From Amycolatopsis sp. NBC_01480 (GTDB lineage: Bacteria > Actinomycetota > Actinomycetes > Mycobacteriales > Pseudonocardiaceae), in NCBI RefSeq assembly GCF_036227205.1, contig NZ_CP109442.1:2356001-2420000 (forward strand): DNA of 64,000 bases, given 5' to 3'. The notes below the pieces were generated by a model. That model did no database searches. It had not been told where the DNA came from and saw only the letters and a program-made list of their open reading frames with translations. The first letter of the stretch is position 1. Each line of letters begins with the position of its first letter. Below, piece by piece: positions 8,819 to 17,138 of this stretch. Position numbers and translations under genes: made by a program.

Positions 8819-10270
8819 CTATAAGGGTTTCCGGTCCTCCGCGGCGCCACGCATGCGGAGGATCGCCCACCCGACGAGCGCCGCGGCCACCACGGTGACC
8901 ACCAGGCCGGAGAGGGTGGCGGCGGCCTGGAACTGCGCGGTCTGGCGCGCGGTCCAGTTCGACGTGGCGATGCTGCCGGTGAACAGCGCGGCGAGGATAG
9001 TGCCGGTGACGGCGATCCCGACGGCCGAGGTGACCTCGGTGGCGGTGTCGACCAACGCCGCGCCGATCGTGCTGCGGTTCTTCGGCAGGCCGCGGAGCAC
9101 ATTGACCCCGGCGACCGCGCCGACCACGCGCATCCCGGCGGCCTCGATCACCAGCGCGACGGCCACCCACACGTAGCCGAAGCTGTTCATCAGGGCGTAG
9201 ACGGCGAGCCCGAGGACCACCGCCGACGCGCTGAGCCAGGCGGCCCGGTCCAGGCCGACCCGTTCCACGAACGGAGTGACGAACCGGCCGCCCGCGAGGA
9301 GCACCACCACCTGCGGCAGCATCCCGATGGCCGCGAGCGTGGGCGACCACCCCCACGCGAGCTGCAGCTGCAGCGTCACCAGGTAGCCGAGACCGGCCGT
9401 CGCGAGCCCGGACGCGGCCTTGTAGGCCAGGCCGCTGGAGACCAGCGGGCGGGCGACGAGCTTCAGGTCGAGCAGCGGGTGACGCGCCGAAAGCTGGCGC
9501 CGCACAAAGAGAATCGCCGCCACGACGGCCGCGGCGGCGGCCAGCCACGGCATCCACGAGCCGGTGCCCTCGTTCACGAACAATGTGGGCGCGGCGAGGG
9601 CGAGCAGCACCGTCGCGGTGCCCAGCACGGCGCCGAGGACGTCCACCGGGTCGCGGTGCAGGTCCGCCGGATCGTCCTCGGCGATGCCGGCCCGGATGCC
9701 GAGGATCGCGAGCCCGGCGATCGGCACGTTCACCAGCAGCAGCACCTGCCACGGCGCGATGGCGAGCACGAGCCCGCCCGCCGTCGGGCCGAGTGCGAGC
9801 CCGGCCATGCCCACGGTGGAGATCACGGTCATCGCCCGCACGCGCAGGCTGTCCGCCTCGAACAGCCGGAAGGCCAGCGCCATCGAGCCCGGCGTGGTCA
9901 TCGCCGCGGCGACACCCATCACCACCCGCACGGCGATCAGCTGCTCAGCGGTGGTGACGAAGGCCGTCGCCAGGCTCGCGACGCCCAGCAGCACCAGGCC
10001 GACGAGCATGACCCGCCGCCGGCCGAACCGGTCGGCGATCGCGCCGAACGCGAGCATCAGCCCACCGAACACGACCGCGTAGGCGCCGGTCACCCACTGC
10101 AGCGCGACGGTCGAGGCGTGCAGGCTGTGGCCGATCGTGGGCAGCGCGACGTTCAGGATCGAGTTGTCCAGCATCTCGAACAGGAACACCGCGGACAGCC
10201 CGGCCAGCGCCATCCAGGCCTCGCGCAGGGACTGGGGCGAGGCGTGGGCCAGGGGGCTTCGGACGCTCAT
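8819..10270 (-). CDS. DHA2-type MFS drug efflux transporter
   Basis: Inner-membrane proton-coupled exporter, 483 aa with about 14 hydrophobic helices. Motif A of the family is GAIADRFGRRRVMLVG after helix 2, and FEMLDNSILNVALPTIG in helix 1 is the DHA2 (EmrB/QacA) signature; motif C-like GLALGPTAGGLV lies in helix 5. ATG 10270 is preferred to the ATG at 10303 because AAAGGAG stands 5 nt before it. Divergent from a TetR regulator across a 31-bp palindrome, so repression by that regulator and induction by a drug-like substrate are likely. Substrate unknown. Confidence 0.92.
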   Translation of the reverse strand: MSVRSPLAHASPQSLREAWMALAGLSAVFLFEMLDNSILNVALPTIGHSLHASTVALQWVTGAYAVVFGGLMLAFGAIADRFGRRRVMLVGLVLLGVASLATAFVTTAEQLIAVRVVMGVAAAMTTPGSMALAFRLFEADSLRVRAMTVISTVGMAGLALGPTAGGLVLAIAPWQVLLLVNVPIAGLAILGIRAGIAEDDPADLHRDPVDVLGAVLGTATVLLALAAPTLFVNEGTGSWMPWLAAAAAVVAAILFVRRQLSARHPLLDLKLVARPLVSSGLAYKAASGLATAGLGYLVTLQLQLAWGWSPTLAAIGMLPQVVVLLAGGRFVTPFVERVGLDRAAWLSASAVVLGLAVYALMNSFGYVWVAVALVIEAAGMRVVGAVAGVNVLRGLPKNRSTIGAALVDTATEVTSAVGIAVTGTILAALFTGSIATSNWTARQTAQFQAAATLSGLVVTVVAAALVGWAILRMRGAAEDRKPL

Positions 10271-10296
10271 GGGCGCTCCTTTCCGCGTATGTCGTA

Positions 10297-10327
10297 CGAA
10301 CACCGTTCTATGTTAGAACAGTGTTCG
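10297..10327. promoter_or_regulatory. 31-bp near-perfect palindrome, TetR operator
   Basis: Outer arms CGAACAC and GTGTTCG, inner arms GTTCTA and TAGAAC around a TGT-like centre at 10312; one mismatched pair overall. It lies 26 bp before the efflux pump start and 23 bp before the regulator start, and covers the expected -35 region of the regulator's promoter, so one dimer pair could shut both genes. Confidence 0.75.
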
Positions 10328-10350
10328 AGTCAAGTGCTATAGTCGGCCCC

Positions 10351-11088
10351 ATGGCTGACAGGAGCGCTTCGCGCGGCACCGTTTCCCGTGACCAGTGGGC
10401 GGCCCAGATCGCGGCCCTGGACGACACGCGGGCCACGTCGCGGTCACGCAAGGCGCCCATCACGGTCGGCCGGATCGTGGACACCGCGTTCCAGCTCGTC
10501 GAGGCCGAGGGGTTCGAGGCGCTGACCATGCGCCGGGTCGCCGCAGCGCTGCAGACCGGCCCGTCTTCGCTCTACGCGCACGTGCGCAACAAGGCGGAGC
10601 TGGACGACCTGCTGATCGGCGAGCTGTGCGCCAAGGTGACCCTTCCCACGCCGGACCCGGCGCGGTGGCAGGAGCAGGTGCTCGACGTCTGCCGGCAGCT
10701 GCGCGACCAGTACCTGCGGTACCCGGGGATCTCGCGCGCGGCGCTGGCGGGCACGCCGAACAGCCTGGACACGCTGCGCATCGGCGAGGGACTGCTCACG
10801 ATCCTGCTGACCGGAGGGGTCTCGCCGCAGTCCGCCGCTTGGGCCAGCGATGCCGCGTTCCTGTATGTGAGCGCGCATAGCTTCGAGGCTTCATTGCGGC
10901 AGCGGCCCGAGGAGGACGGCGACGGGGTCGATCGGGCCGAGCTGATCGAGCGGTTCAAGATGCTGCCGGAGAGCCGGTTTCCGAACACGGTCGCGTACGC
11001 GCGGGAGCTGACCCACGGCGACGAGCACGACCGGTTCGACTTCACGCTGGGGGTTCTGCTGCGGGGGCTGGTTCCGGGCACGTCGTAG
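10351..11088 (+). CDS. TetR/AcrR family repressor of the adjacent efflux pump
   Basis: 245 aa. After a 30-residue leader, a TetR DNA-binding domain occupies about residues 36-85 (KAPITVGRIVDTAFQLVEAEG, then MRRVAAALQTGPSSLYAHVRNK); the rest is the TetR_C-type ligand domain (RDQYLRYPGISRAALAG). A -10-like TATAGT at 10338-10343 is only 7 nt before the ATG, with no Shine-Dalgarno sequence, so the message is probably leaderless. Divergent from the DHA2 pump and very likely its repressor, also autoregulating through the shared palindrome. Confidence 0.9.
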   Translation: MADRSASRGTVSRDQWAAQIAALDDTRATSRSRKAPITVGRIVDTAFQLVEAEGFEALTMRRVAAALQTGPSSLYAHVRNKAELDDLLIGELCAKVTLPTPDPARWQEQVLDVCRQLRDQYLRYPGISRAALAGTPNSLDTLRIGEGLLTILLTGGVSPQSAAWASDAAFLYVSAHSFEASLRQRPEEDGDGVDRAELIERFKMLPESRFPNTVAYARELTHGDEHDRFDFTLGVLLRGLVPGTS

Positions 11089-11292
11089 GGGTCGTCGTGG
11101 GGCCGGTCATCGAGTTGGTCGCAGGGCTGGCCGTGGGCTGGTCGTCACCCGCTTGCCGCATCGTTCACAGCAGTCACAGCAGCCCCGTCCGACACTGATT
11201 TCTTGGCTCACTGCGGTCTTCTGACGCTCTGACCTGCCAGTTTTCCGATTCACTCGAACGGATGAGCGACCAAAACCCTGGAAATTGTCAGA

Positions 11293-11339
11293 CCCTCGAA
11301 CTACTGTTCGACATGCACTACCGAACACCAGTTCGAGGG
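11293..11339 (+). promoter_or_regulatory. Hairpin overlapping the ribosome site of the DUF4253 gene
   Basis: Arms CCCTCGAACT (11293-11302) and AGTTCGAGGG (11330-11339) pair perfectly; inside them GTTCG (11306-11310) can pair with CGAAC (11322-11326). The GAGGGG ribosome site for ATG 11346 is within the 3' arm, so folding would hide it. Either an RNA translation switch or, as DNA, an operator. The region 11089-11292 before it shows nothing else I recognise. Confidence 0.5.
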
Positions 11340-11345
11340 GAAGCC

Positions 11346-12107
11346 ATGACGATCGCACCGTTCCGCCCCGGCCTCGGGGCACCGCCGGTCCAGACCCTGC
11401 CGCCCGGGCGGTGGCACGGGCGCATCTGGGTGTCCGACGAGCCGCTCACCCGGCCCGAGCGGTATCTCAGCTGCGTCGCGGAGTTCGACCGGTCCGGCCT
11501 CTGGCCGGTGCTGATCCCGCACGACCAGCGTTTCGCCGCCCGCGGTGAAGACTGGCTGGACGACCGCGGCCACCTCGCGCCGGCCGCGCACCGCGTCGGC
11601 TCCGCCGATCCGGCCGAAGTGCTGGCGCGCTGGTGGGACACCTCCTGCTGCGACGGCGCCTGCCTGCGCCCGTTCGGCGCGCGGTTCCCCGGCCTGGCCC
11701 GCCGCTCCCACCGCCGTTCGGACCCGTTGGCCGAGGCGGGCAACACCGGCTCCATCCTGTCCACCCGCACCTCGCACCGCCTGGGCTTGGTCCAGACCAG
11801 CCGCCCGGCCGACATCCCGGCCCACCTCGGCTGGACGGGCATGATCAAGCTGACCGACCAGGTCGCCGAACTCTCCGCTGTCCTGCGCAGCTGGGAGGAC
11901 CGCTTCGGCGCCACCCTGCTCAGCCTGGGCTTCGACTCGCTGGTCCTGTCCGTCTCCGCCCCACCCCGCAACCAGGCCCGAGCCCTTACCGTCGCCGCCG
12001 AACACCGCGCCTTCAGCCTGCCCACCTACCTAGCCCAGCCCGGCAACCTCCGGGAGTACGCAGCCGAACTGGTCCAGTCCCGCCTGTGGCGGTTCTCGTG
12101 GGCCTGA
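11346..12107 (+). CDS. DUF4253 domain protein
   Basis: 253 aa, soluble. The last 100 residues match DUF4253: a helix with LRSWEDRFGATLLSLGFDSL, the strand VLSVSAPPRN and ALTVAAEHRAFSLPTYLAQPG. The N-terminal part (GRWHGRIWVSDEPLTRPERYL, LWPVLIPHD) is typical of longer actinobacterial members. No catalytic assignment exists for the family to my knowledge. The start is set by GAGGGG 6 nt before ATG 11346; that site is inside a hairpin. Stands alone, followed by degenerate DNA. Confidence 0.75.
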   Translation: MTIAPFRPGLGAPPVQTLPPGRWHGRIWVSDEPLTRPERYLSCVAEFDRSGLWPVLIPHDQRFAARGEDWLDDRGHLAPAAHRVGSADPAEVLARWWDTSCCDGACLRPFGARFPGLARRSHRRSDPLAEAGNTGSILSTRTSHRLGLVQTSRPADIPAHLGWTGMIKLTDQVAELSAVLRSWEDRFGATLLSLGFDSLVLSVSAPPRNQARALTVAAEHRAFSLPTYLAQPGNLREYAAELVQSRLWRFSWA

Positions 12108-12413
12108 AGCCGCCGGGCCTCCGCGGTCACGAACCCGTCCAGCTGCGGGATCGCGGCGCACTTGGATTCGCCCCGAGCCCGTCGGCGCGACGGCGGGAAT
12201 CAACACCGCCATCCCCTCCGGAGGCGCGATGGCGATGAGACGGGCGTCCCCACAGTTGGGTCGGATGTCCCGGAACGTGGTGCGGGTGTCCGGGCGTGAG
12301 CCGCGCGGACGGGTCTACCGGAACCGGCCACGGGGAAACACCCGACGCAGCGAGACGGGGCGCGGCGTGCCGGGGCGCGCGGTCGGCAAGATTCCAGGCG
12401 GTCTGTCGAGTCG

Positions 12414-12624
12414 GCGATATCCGCTGTGGCGTAAGGACTTCTGCCCCGCGGGACTGATGCAGCGAGGCGAGCTGGAGTGCCTCTCACATCGGCTGAACGC
12501 CGTGGGGAGCAACGGGTCCTTCTGCCCACGGCAACGGCCGGAGCAGGCCTGGTTCGACGGAACACCGTCGGACTTCGTGTTCGCAGCGAAGGGCGGGCGG
12601 TTCGTCACGCAGCTCAAGCAATGA
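12414..12624 (+). pseudogene. Remnant of a DUF72 gene (N-terminal part)
   Basis: Translation in the frame ending at 12624 gives RYPLWRKDFCPAGLMQR, then LSHRLNAVGSNGSF, then WFDGTPSDFVFAAKGGRFVT and a stop. This follows the start of DUF72 proteins (WRYPPWR.DFYPAGL, RLNAVE.NGSFY, TPDDFVFAVKGGRFVTH) but key Tyr and Glu positions are changed (FCP for FYP, AVGSNG for AVEING) and the protein ends after about 70 of some 250 residues. Nothing downstream resumes the fold. A decayed copy is the simplest reading; the frame upstream to 12229 has no family resemblance. Confidence 0.7.
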
Positions 12625-12659
12625 CGCGACGCTGAGACTGCGCCGCCCAGCTTCGACCC

Positions 12660-12809
12660 GTCCAGCGCGCCCGCGTCCAGCGCGCCCGAATCCGGTGTGC
12701 CCGCGTCCAGCGTGCCGGTCCGGTGTGGCTGGGTCCGATGTGGCTGAGTCCTGCGTGCATGGGTCCGGTGTGCTCGCTTCTGGTCCGCGTAGGTCCGGCG
12801 TGCTCGCGT
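12660..12809. repeat. Degenerate 15-bp tandem repeat, about ten copies
   Basis: Units resemble GTCCGGYGTGCYCGC, for example GTCCAGCGCGCCCGC, GTCCGGTGTGGCTGG and GTCCGATGTGGCTGA, with two irregular spacings. The 15-bp period keeps several frames open on the minus strand and produces pseudo-repeats such as LDAGTPDSGALDAG, which I do not believe are protein. Noncoding minisatellite between the DUF72 remnant and the AfsR-like gene; 12810-13110 shows no other feature. Confidence 0.6.
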
Positions 12810-13110
12810 CACGCCAATCACCGGATGACCAGACCGTCGGGCCTCTGCCCCACCCACAGTGAGCGAACAGTGAGCGGCTTCCGGTTGAGTGAAGCGTACG
12901 GATGCCGGTGGTCTGCCTGCTGTCTCTGGGGGTCGGCACGCAGACCGCCGCACCGCCTTCTTCCGGCCCACCGGCCCCAGCCCCAGCCCCGGCCCAGGCC
13001 TCGGCCGAGCACAGCGCCTCAATAGCGCGGCGCGGCACCGCAACTTGCCACCACGCCAACCACCTCGGTGCAGCACCCCGGCCCTGGCCGCCAACCCCCG
13101 GCACAACACC

Positions 13111-13322
13111 CCAAGCGCCTCAGCGTGGCCACCCAACGGCACAGCCGCCCCAGCGCATCAACCCGGCCACCACCAGCGCATCAGCGCAGTCACCCACCAG
13201 CGCAGCGCCCCAGCGCAGCAACCCGGCCACCACCAACGCAGCAACCCAGCACATCAGAGCAGCGCATCAGCCCGGCCACCCAACAGCGCAACACCCCAAC
13301 GCCTCAGCGCAGCCACCCGCCA
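13111..13322. repeat. Degenerate CAGCGCA/CCCGGCCACC repeat block
   Basis: Irregularly spaced copies of CAGCGCATCAACCCGGCCACC and shortened forms (CAGCGCAGC, CCAGCGCAGCAACCCGGCC) fill about 210 bp ending 4 bp before the stop codon of the AfsR-like gene. The plus strand is strongly depleted in T. No terminator-like hairpin is visible in it; origin unknown. Confidence 0.5.
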
Positions 13323-13326
13323 GTCC

Positions 13327-16128
13327 TCAATGGACAGAAACCAGCGCAGCCAGCTTCGCCCGCACGTCATCAACATCAGGGTGCCCGATCTCCGTCAACA
13401 ACCGTACCGAGCGGAGCCAGCAGTCGCGGGCGGCGGCGATGTGGCCCAGTCGGAGGTGGGCCGAGCCGAGTTGGGACAGGACGTCCGCGGCTTCGTATTG
13501 CTCGCCCATGGCGAAGAACATGTCGACGGCGTCGGACATGCACTCGATGCCCTCGCTGTGCCGGCCGAGGCCGAGCAGGGCCCGGCCGCGGGTGTGCAGG
13601 GAATACCGGCCCTCGCGCGGATCGCCGTCGGGTGGGGTCAGGGCCAGGGCCTCGTCGGCCAGGGAGAGGGCGCGTGGGTGGTCGCCCATGGTGGTGCAGA
13701 GGTCGCCCAGGGCGCGCAGCACGTTGGCCTCGAAACCGCCGAGCCGCAGATCGCGGACGATCTGCAGGGCTTGCGTGCCGTGCTCGTACGCGCTGGGGAA
13801 ATCCTCGAGGTTGTTCGCCGCCATCGCGAGGTTGTACTGCGCCCGCGCCTCCCCCTCGCGCGAGCCGAGTTCACGCTGGATCGCCAGCGCCTGCTCCAGA
13901 TAGTTCCGCGAAGACGCGTAATCGCGCATCACCCCGTCGATCACGCCGAGACCGTTGAGGATGCCCGCCTCGCCGTCGCGGTCACCGGAAATCCGGGTGG
14001 CCCGCAGCGCCAGCTGGTACACCGCGCGCCAGTCGTTGATCCGCGCGCGGCCGGCGAAATACGTCTGCAACAGCCAGGTCAGCTTCCAGCAGTGCGCATA
14101 CCGCCGTTGCCGGAACGCGAGGTGCACGGCCGAGACGAGGTTGCCGTACTCGGCGGCGAACCACCCGAGAGCTGCGTGGTAATCCGCGAACTCCACGCCG
14201 TTGGTCCAGCCCTCCAGGCCGAGCGAGCGATAGAACCGGTCCGGCCGCATCGCGCGCGACGCGTTCAGCGCCGAACCGAGGTACCAGTCCAGCAGGCGGT
14301 CCAGCGCGGCGGCGCGGCACTCGTCGTCGTCCACGTAGTGCGCGAGTTCCGCCGCGTACACGCGGATCAGATCGTGGAACTGGTACCGCCCGGGCTGCGG
14401 CTGCGAAAGCAGGTGCGCCGAGACGAGCGCGTCGAGCGCCGCCCGCGTGCTCACCGGGTCCCGGCCGCCGAGCGCCACCGCGGCCCCGGCCGTGAAGTCC
14501 GGGCCGGTGGGCAGGCCGAGCAGCCGCAGCAGCCGCGCGGCCGGCGGCGTCAGCGCGCGGTAGGAGTACGAGAACACCGAGCGGATGTTCGTCTCCTCGC
14601 CGTCGCCGAGGTCGAACGAGCCCAGCCGGTCCGGCTCCCGGTCCAGCGCCGAGACGAACTCGCCGAGCGGGAAGTCCGGGAACTGCGCCGCGCGCACGGC
14701 GAGGATCCGGATCGCCAGCGGCAGCCCGCCGCAGTAGCGCACGAACCGCTCGGTCGCCGCCGGGTCGGCGTTCACGCGGTCCACGCCGATCGTCGACGCC
14801 AGCAGCTCCACCGCGTCTTCCTCGCCGAGCTGCTCCAGCGCGATCCGCCGAGCGCCGTGCGTCGCCACGAGCGCGCGCAGCTGCCAGCGGCTGGTGACCA
14901 CCACCAGGCAGCCGGGGCCGGGCAGCAGCGGGCGCACCTGCTCGGTGCTGTTCGCGTTGTCCAGCAACAACAACAGCCGACGGCCGGCGGTGTGGGTGCG
15001 CCAGGTGGCCGCCCGCCCGTCGAGGTCCGCGGGGATCTGGTCACACGGCACGCCGAGCGCCAGGATCATCGTTTCCAGTGCCGCGAGCGGCTCGACCGGG
15101 TCACCCGGCCCGTACCCGCGCAGGTTGAGATACACCTGCCCGCCGCGGAACTTCTCCGCGATCGCGTGGGCGAAGTGCACCGCCAGGGTCGTCTTTCCGA
15201 TGCCCCCCATGCCTTCCACGGACGCGATGGGGGTCGAGGTGCCGTCGTCCAGCGCCTCGGGCAGGAGCGCGTGCAACGCCTTGAGGTCGGCTTCACGCCC
15301 GGCGAACGCGCCGAGGTCGGCCGGCAGCTGCCGCGGCACCTGCGGCTGGGCGGCCGGGTGGCGGAGCGCGAGGTCGTCCGGCTCCGCGCCGTTGAGCACC
15401 AGCCGGTGCACCAGCTGCAGGCCCGCGCCGGGGTCGAGCCCCAGCTCGTCGGCCAGCACGTCGCGGATCCGCCGGTAGACCTCCAGCGCCTCGGCCTGGC
15501 GGCCGGAGTGGAACAGCGCCAGCACCAGCTGCTCGTGCAGCCGCTCCCGCAGCGGGTTCTCCTTGGTCAGCCGGGTCAGCACCGGGATGACGGCAGCGTG
15601 TTCACCGATCGCCAGCAGCGCGTCGGCCCACTGCTCGCGCACGCGGGTCCGCTCCTCGGCGAGCTGCCCGGCCTCGTCCCGGTGCAGGGCCTCGGATTCG
15701 ACGTTCTGCAGCGCCGGCCCCCGCCACTCGCCCAGCGCCTCGGCGAACAGCTCGGCGGCGGCCCGATGCTCCCCGCGCTCGGCGGCCTCGCGCCCACGAG
15801 CGGCAAGAGCCCGGAAACGGCCGAGGTCGACCAGCGCCTCGTCGACCTCCAGCAGATAGCCGCCGCGCTCGGTGCGGATCACCACCCCGTCGCCGAGCGC
15901 CCGGCGCAGCCGCAGCACGTACGTCTGGAGCGCGCCCTTGGACCGGCGCCGGTCGTCGTCCCACAGCCAGCGGCCCAGCTCGTCGACGGACACCACGCGG
16001 TTGGCCCGCAGCAGCAGGCCGGCCAGCACGATCAGCGGACGGCTGCCGCCCAGCGGCACGGCTCGGCCCCCGGCCACGACCTCAGCCGGGCCGAGTACGC
16101 GAAAGTCCAGGCCGTCCACCTCTCCCAT
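13327..16128 (-). CDS. AfsR/SARP-family transcriptional regulator (BTAD, NB-ARC, TPR)
   Basis: Large cytoplasmic regulator, 933 aa. Order: OmpR-like winged helix (about 5-95, LDFRVLGPAEV, GALQTYVLRLRRALGD), bacterial transcriptional activation domain (about 100-250, ending DELGLDPGAGLQLVHRLVL), NB-ARC ATPase (P-loop GMGGIGKTTLAVHF near 307, LLLLDNA, VVVTSRW, GLPLAIRILA) and about 250 residues of TPR helices. Such proteins activate secondary-metabolite or stress operons when ATP and a signal switch the NB-ARC domain. ATG 16128 gives the usual short lead into FRVLGP; ATG 16155 is also possible and neither has a good ribosome site. Divergent from menC with a 67-bp gap. Confidence 0.92.
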   Translation of the reverse strand: MGEVDGLDFRVLGPAEVVAGGRAVPLGGSRPLIVLAGLLLRANRVVSVDELGRWLWDDDRRRSKGALQTYVLRLRRALGDGVVIRTERGGYLLEVDEALVDLGRFRALAARGREAAERGEHRAAAELFAEALGEWRGPALQNVESEALHRDEAGQLAEERTRVREQWADALLAIGEHAAVIPVLTRLTKENPLRERLHEQLVLALFHSGRQAEALEVYRRIRDVLADELGLDPGAGLQLVHRLVLNGAEPDDLALRHPAAQPQVPRQLPADLGAFAGREADLKALHALLPEALDDGTSTPIASVEGMGGIGKTTLAVHFAHAIAEKFRGGQVYLNLRGYGPGDPVEPLAALETMILALGVPCDQIPADLDGRAATWRTHTAGRRLLLLLDNANSTEQVRPLLPGPGCLVVVTSRWQLRALVATHGARRIALEQLGEEDAVELLASTIGVDRVNADPAATERFVRYCGGLPLAIRILAVRAAQFPDFPLGEFVSALDREPDRLGSFDLGDGEETNIRSVFSYSYRALTPPAARLLRLLGLPTGPDFTAGAAVALGGRDPVSTRAALDALVSAHLLSQPQPGRYQFHDLIRVYAAELAHYVDDDECRAAALDRLLDWYLGSALNASRAMRPDRFYRSLGLEGWTNGVEFADYHAALGWFAAEYGNLVSAVHLAFRQRRYAHCWKLTWLLQTYFAGRARINDWRAVYQLALRATRISGDRDGEAGILNGLGVIDGVMRDYASSRNYLEQALAIQRELGSREGEARAQYNLAMAANNLEDFPSAYEHGTQALQIVRDLRLGGFEANVLRALGDLCTTMGDHPRALSLADEALALTPPDGDPREGRYSLHTRGRALLGLGRHSEGIECMSDAVDMFFAMGEQYEAADVLSQLGSAHLRLGHIAAARDCWLRSVRLLTEIGHPDVDDVRAKLAALVSVH

Positions 16129-16195
16129 TCTGGTGGGTACCCGGCCGATCGGCATCCGAGTTCCGCACGTTGCGGCGATGGCATGATCAGGGGCG

Positions 16196-17131
16196 ATGAA
16201 GGTCTACGCGCTGCCGCTGCACAACCAGTTCCGGGGGATCACCGTCCGTGAGGGCCTGCTGCTGAACGGGCCCGCCGGCTGGGGTGAGTTCTGCCCGTTC
16301 GCGGACTATTCGGACGCCGAGAGCGCGCCGTGGCTCGCCGCCGCGCTGGAGGCGAGCGAAACGGGCTGGCCCGCCGCGGTCCGCGACCGCGTCGAGGTGA
16401 ACACCACAGTCCCGGTCGTTACCCCCGAACGCGCGTACGAGCTGGTCCGGGCCTCCGGCTGCCGGACGGCGAAGGTCAAGGTCGCCGACAAGCGCTCGAC
16501 GCTGGCCGAAGACTGCGCGCGCGTCGAGGCGGTCCGAGACGCGCTCGGCCCCGACGGCGCCATCCGCGTGGACGCGAACACCGCCTGGGACGTCGACACC
16601 GCCGTGCGCTCGATCACCGAGCTGGACCGCGCCGCGGGCAGCCTGGAGTACGCCGAACAGCCCTGCCCGACGATCGAAGACCTCGCCGCCGTGCGCCGCC
16701 GGGTCTCCGTGCGCATCGCGGCCGACGAGTCGATCCGCCGAGCCGAGGACCCGCTGAAGGTCGCCGTCGCCGGGGCCGCGGACATCGCCGTGCTGAAGGT
16801 CGCGCCGCTGGGCGGGGTCCGCCGCGCGCTGGAGGTGGCCGAGGCCTGCGGGCTGCCGTGTGTGGTGTCGTCCGCGGTGGAGACGAGCGTCGGCCTGGCC
16901 GCCGGGCTCGCCCTCGCCGGGGCGCTGCCGGAACTCGATTTCGCCTGCGGCCTTGGCACGATCTCCTTGCTGACCGGCGACGTCTGTAGTAATTCACTGT
17001 CCCCTGTGGACGGTTATCTGCCGGTTCTCCCGCAGGCGCCGGAACCGGACCGCTTCACGGAGTTTTCCGCCTCGCCGGACGTCACCGCGGCGTGGGAAGA
17101 CCGGCTGTCCCGCGTCCGCGCCCTGCGCTGA
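16196..17131 (+). CDS. menC: o-Succinylbenzoate synthase
   Basis: Menaquinone biosynthesis enzyme that dehydrates SHCHC to o-succinylbenzoate, 311 aa, enolase superfamily. The pattern of the actinobacterial MenC group is complete: KVKV with the catalytic Lys near 95, metal ligands in RVDAN (about 125), EYAEQP and AADES, and the second Lys in LKVAPLGG near 201; SSAVETSVGL follows. Standing alone away from other men genes is common in actinobacteria. It is convergent with the PheC-like gene (7-bp gap). Confidence 0.93.
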   Translation: MKVYALPLHNQFRGITVREGLLLNGPAGWGEFCPFADYSDAESAPWLAAALEASETGWPAAVRDRVEVNTTVPVVTPERAYELVRASGCRTAKVKVADKRSTLAEDCARVEAVRDALGPDGAIRVDANTAWDVDTAVRSITELDRAAGSLEYAEQPCPTIEDLAAVRRRVSVRIAADESIRRAEDPLKVAVAGAADIAVLKVAPLGGVRRALEVAEACGLPCVVSSAVETSVGLAAGLALAGALPELDFACGLGTISLLTGDVCSNSLSPVDGYLPVLPQAPEPDRFTEFSASPDVTAAWEDRLSRVRALR

Positions 17132-17138
17132 AAACGGC

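Noticed and set aside
12315..13142. Minus-strand ORF with pentapeptide-like repeats (LDAGTPDSGALDAG)
   Set aside because: Product of the 15-bp DNA repeat; other frames show equally regular but different repeats, and it overlaps the DUF72 remnant antisense.
12889..16251. A 1120-codon open frame opposite the AfsR-like gene
   Set aside because: No recognisable motif, Arg-rich composition, and the opposite strand carries a complete BTAD/NB-ARC/TPR protein.
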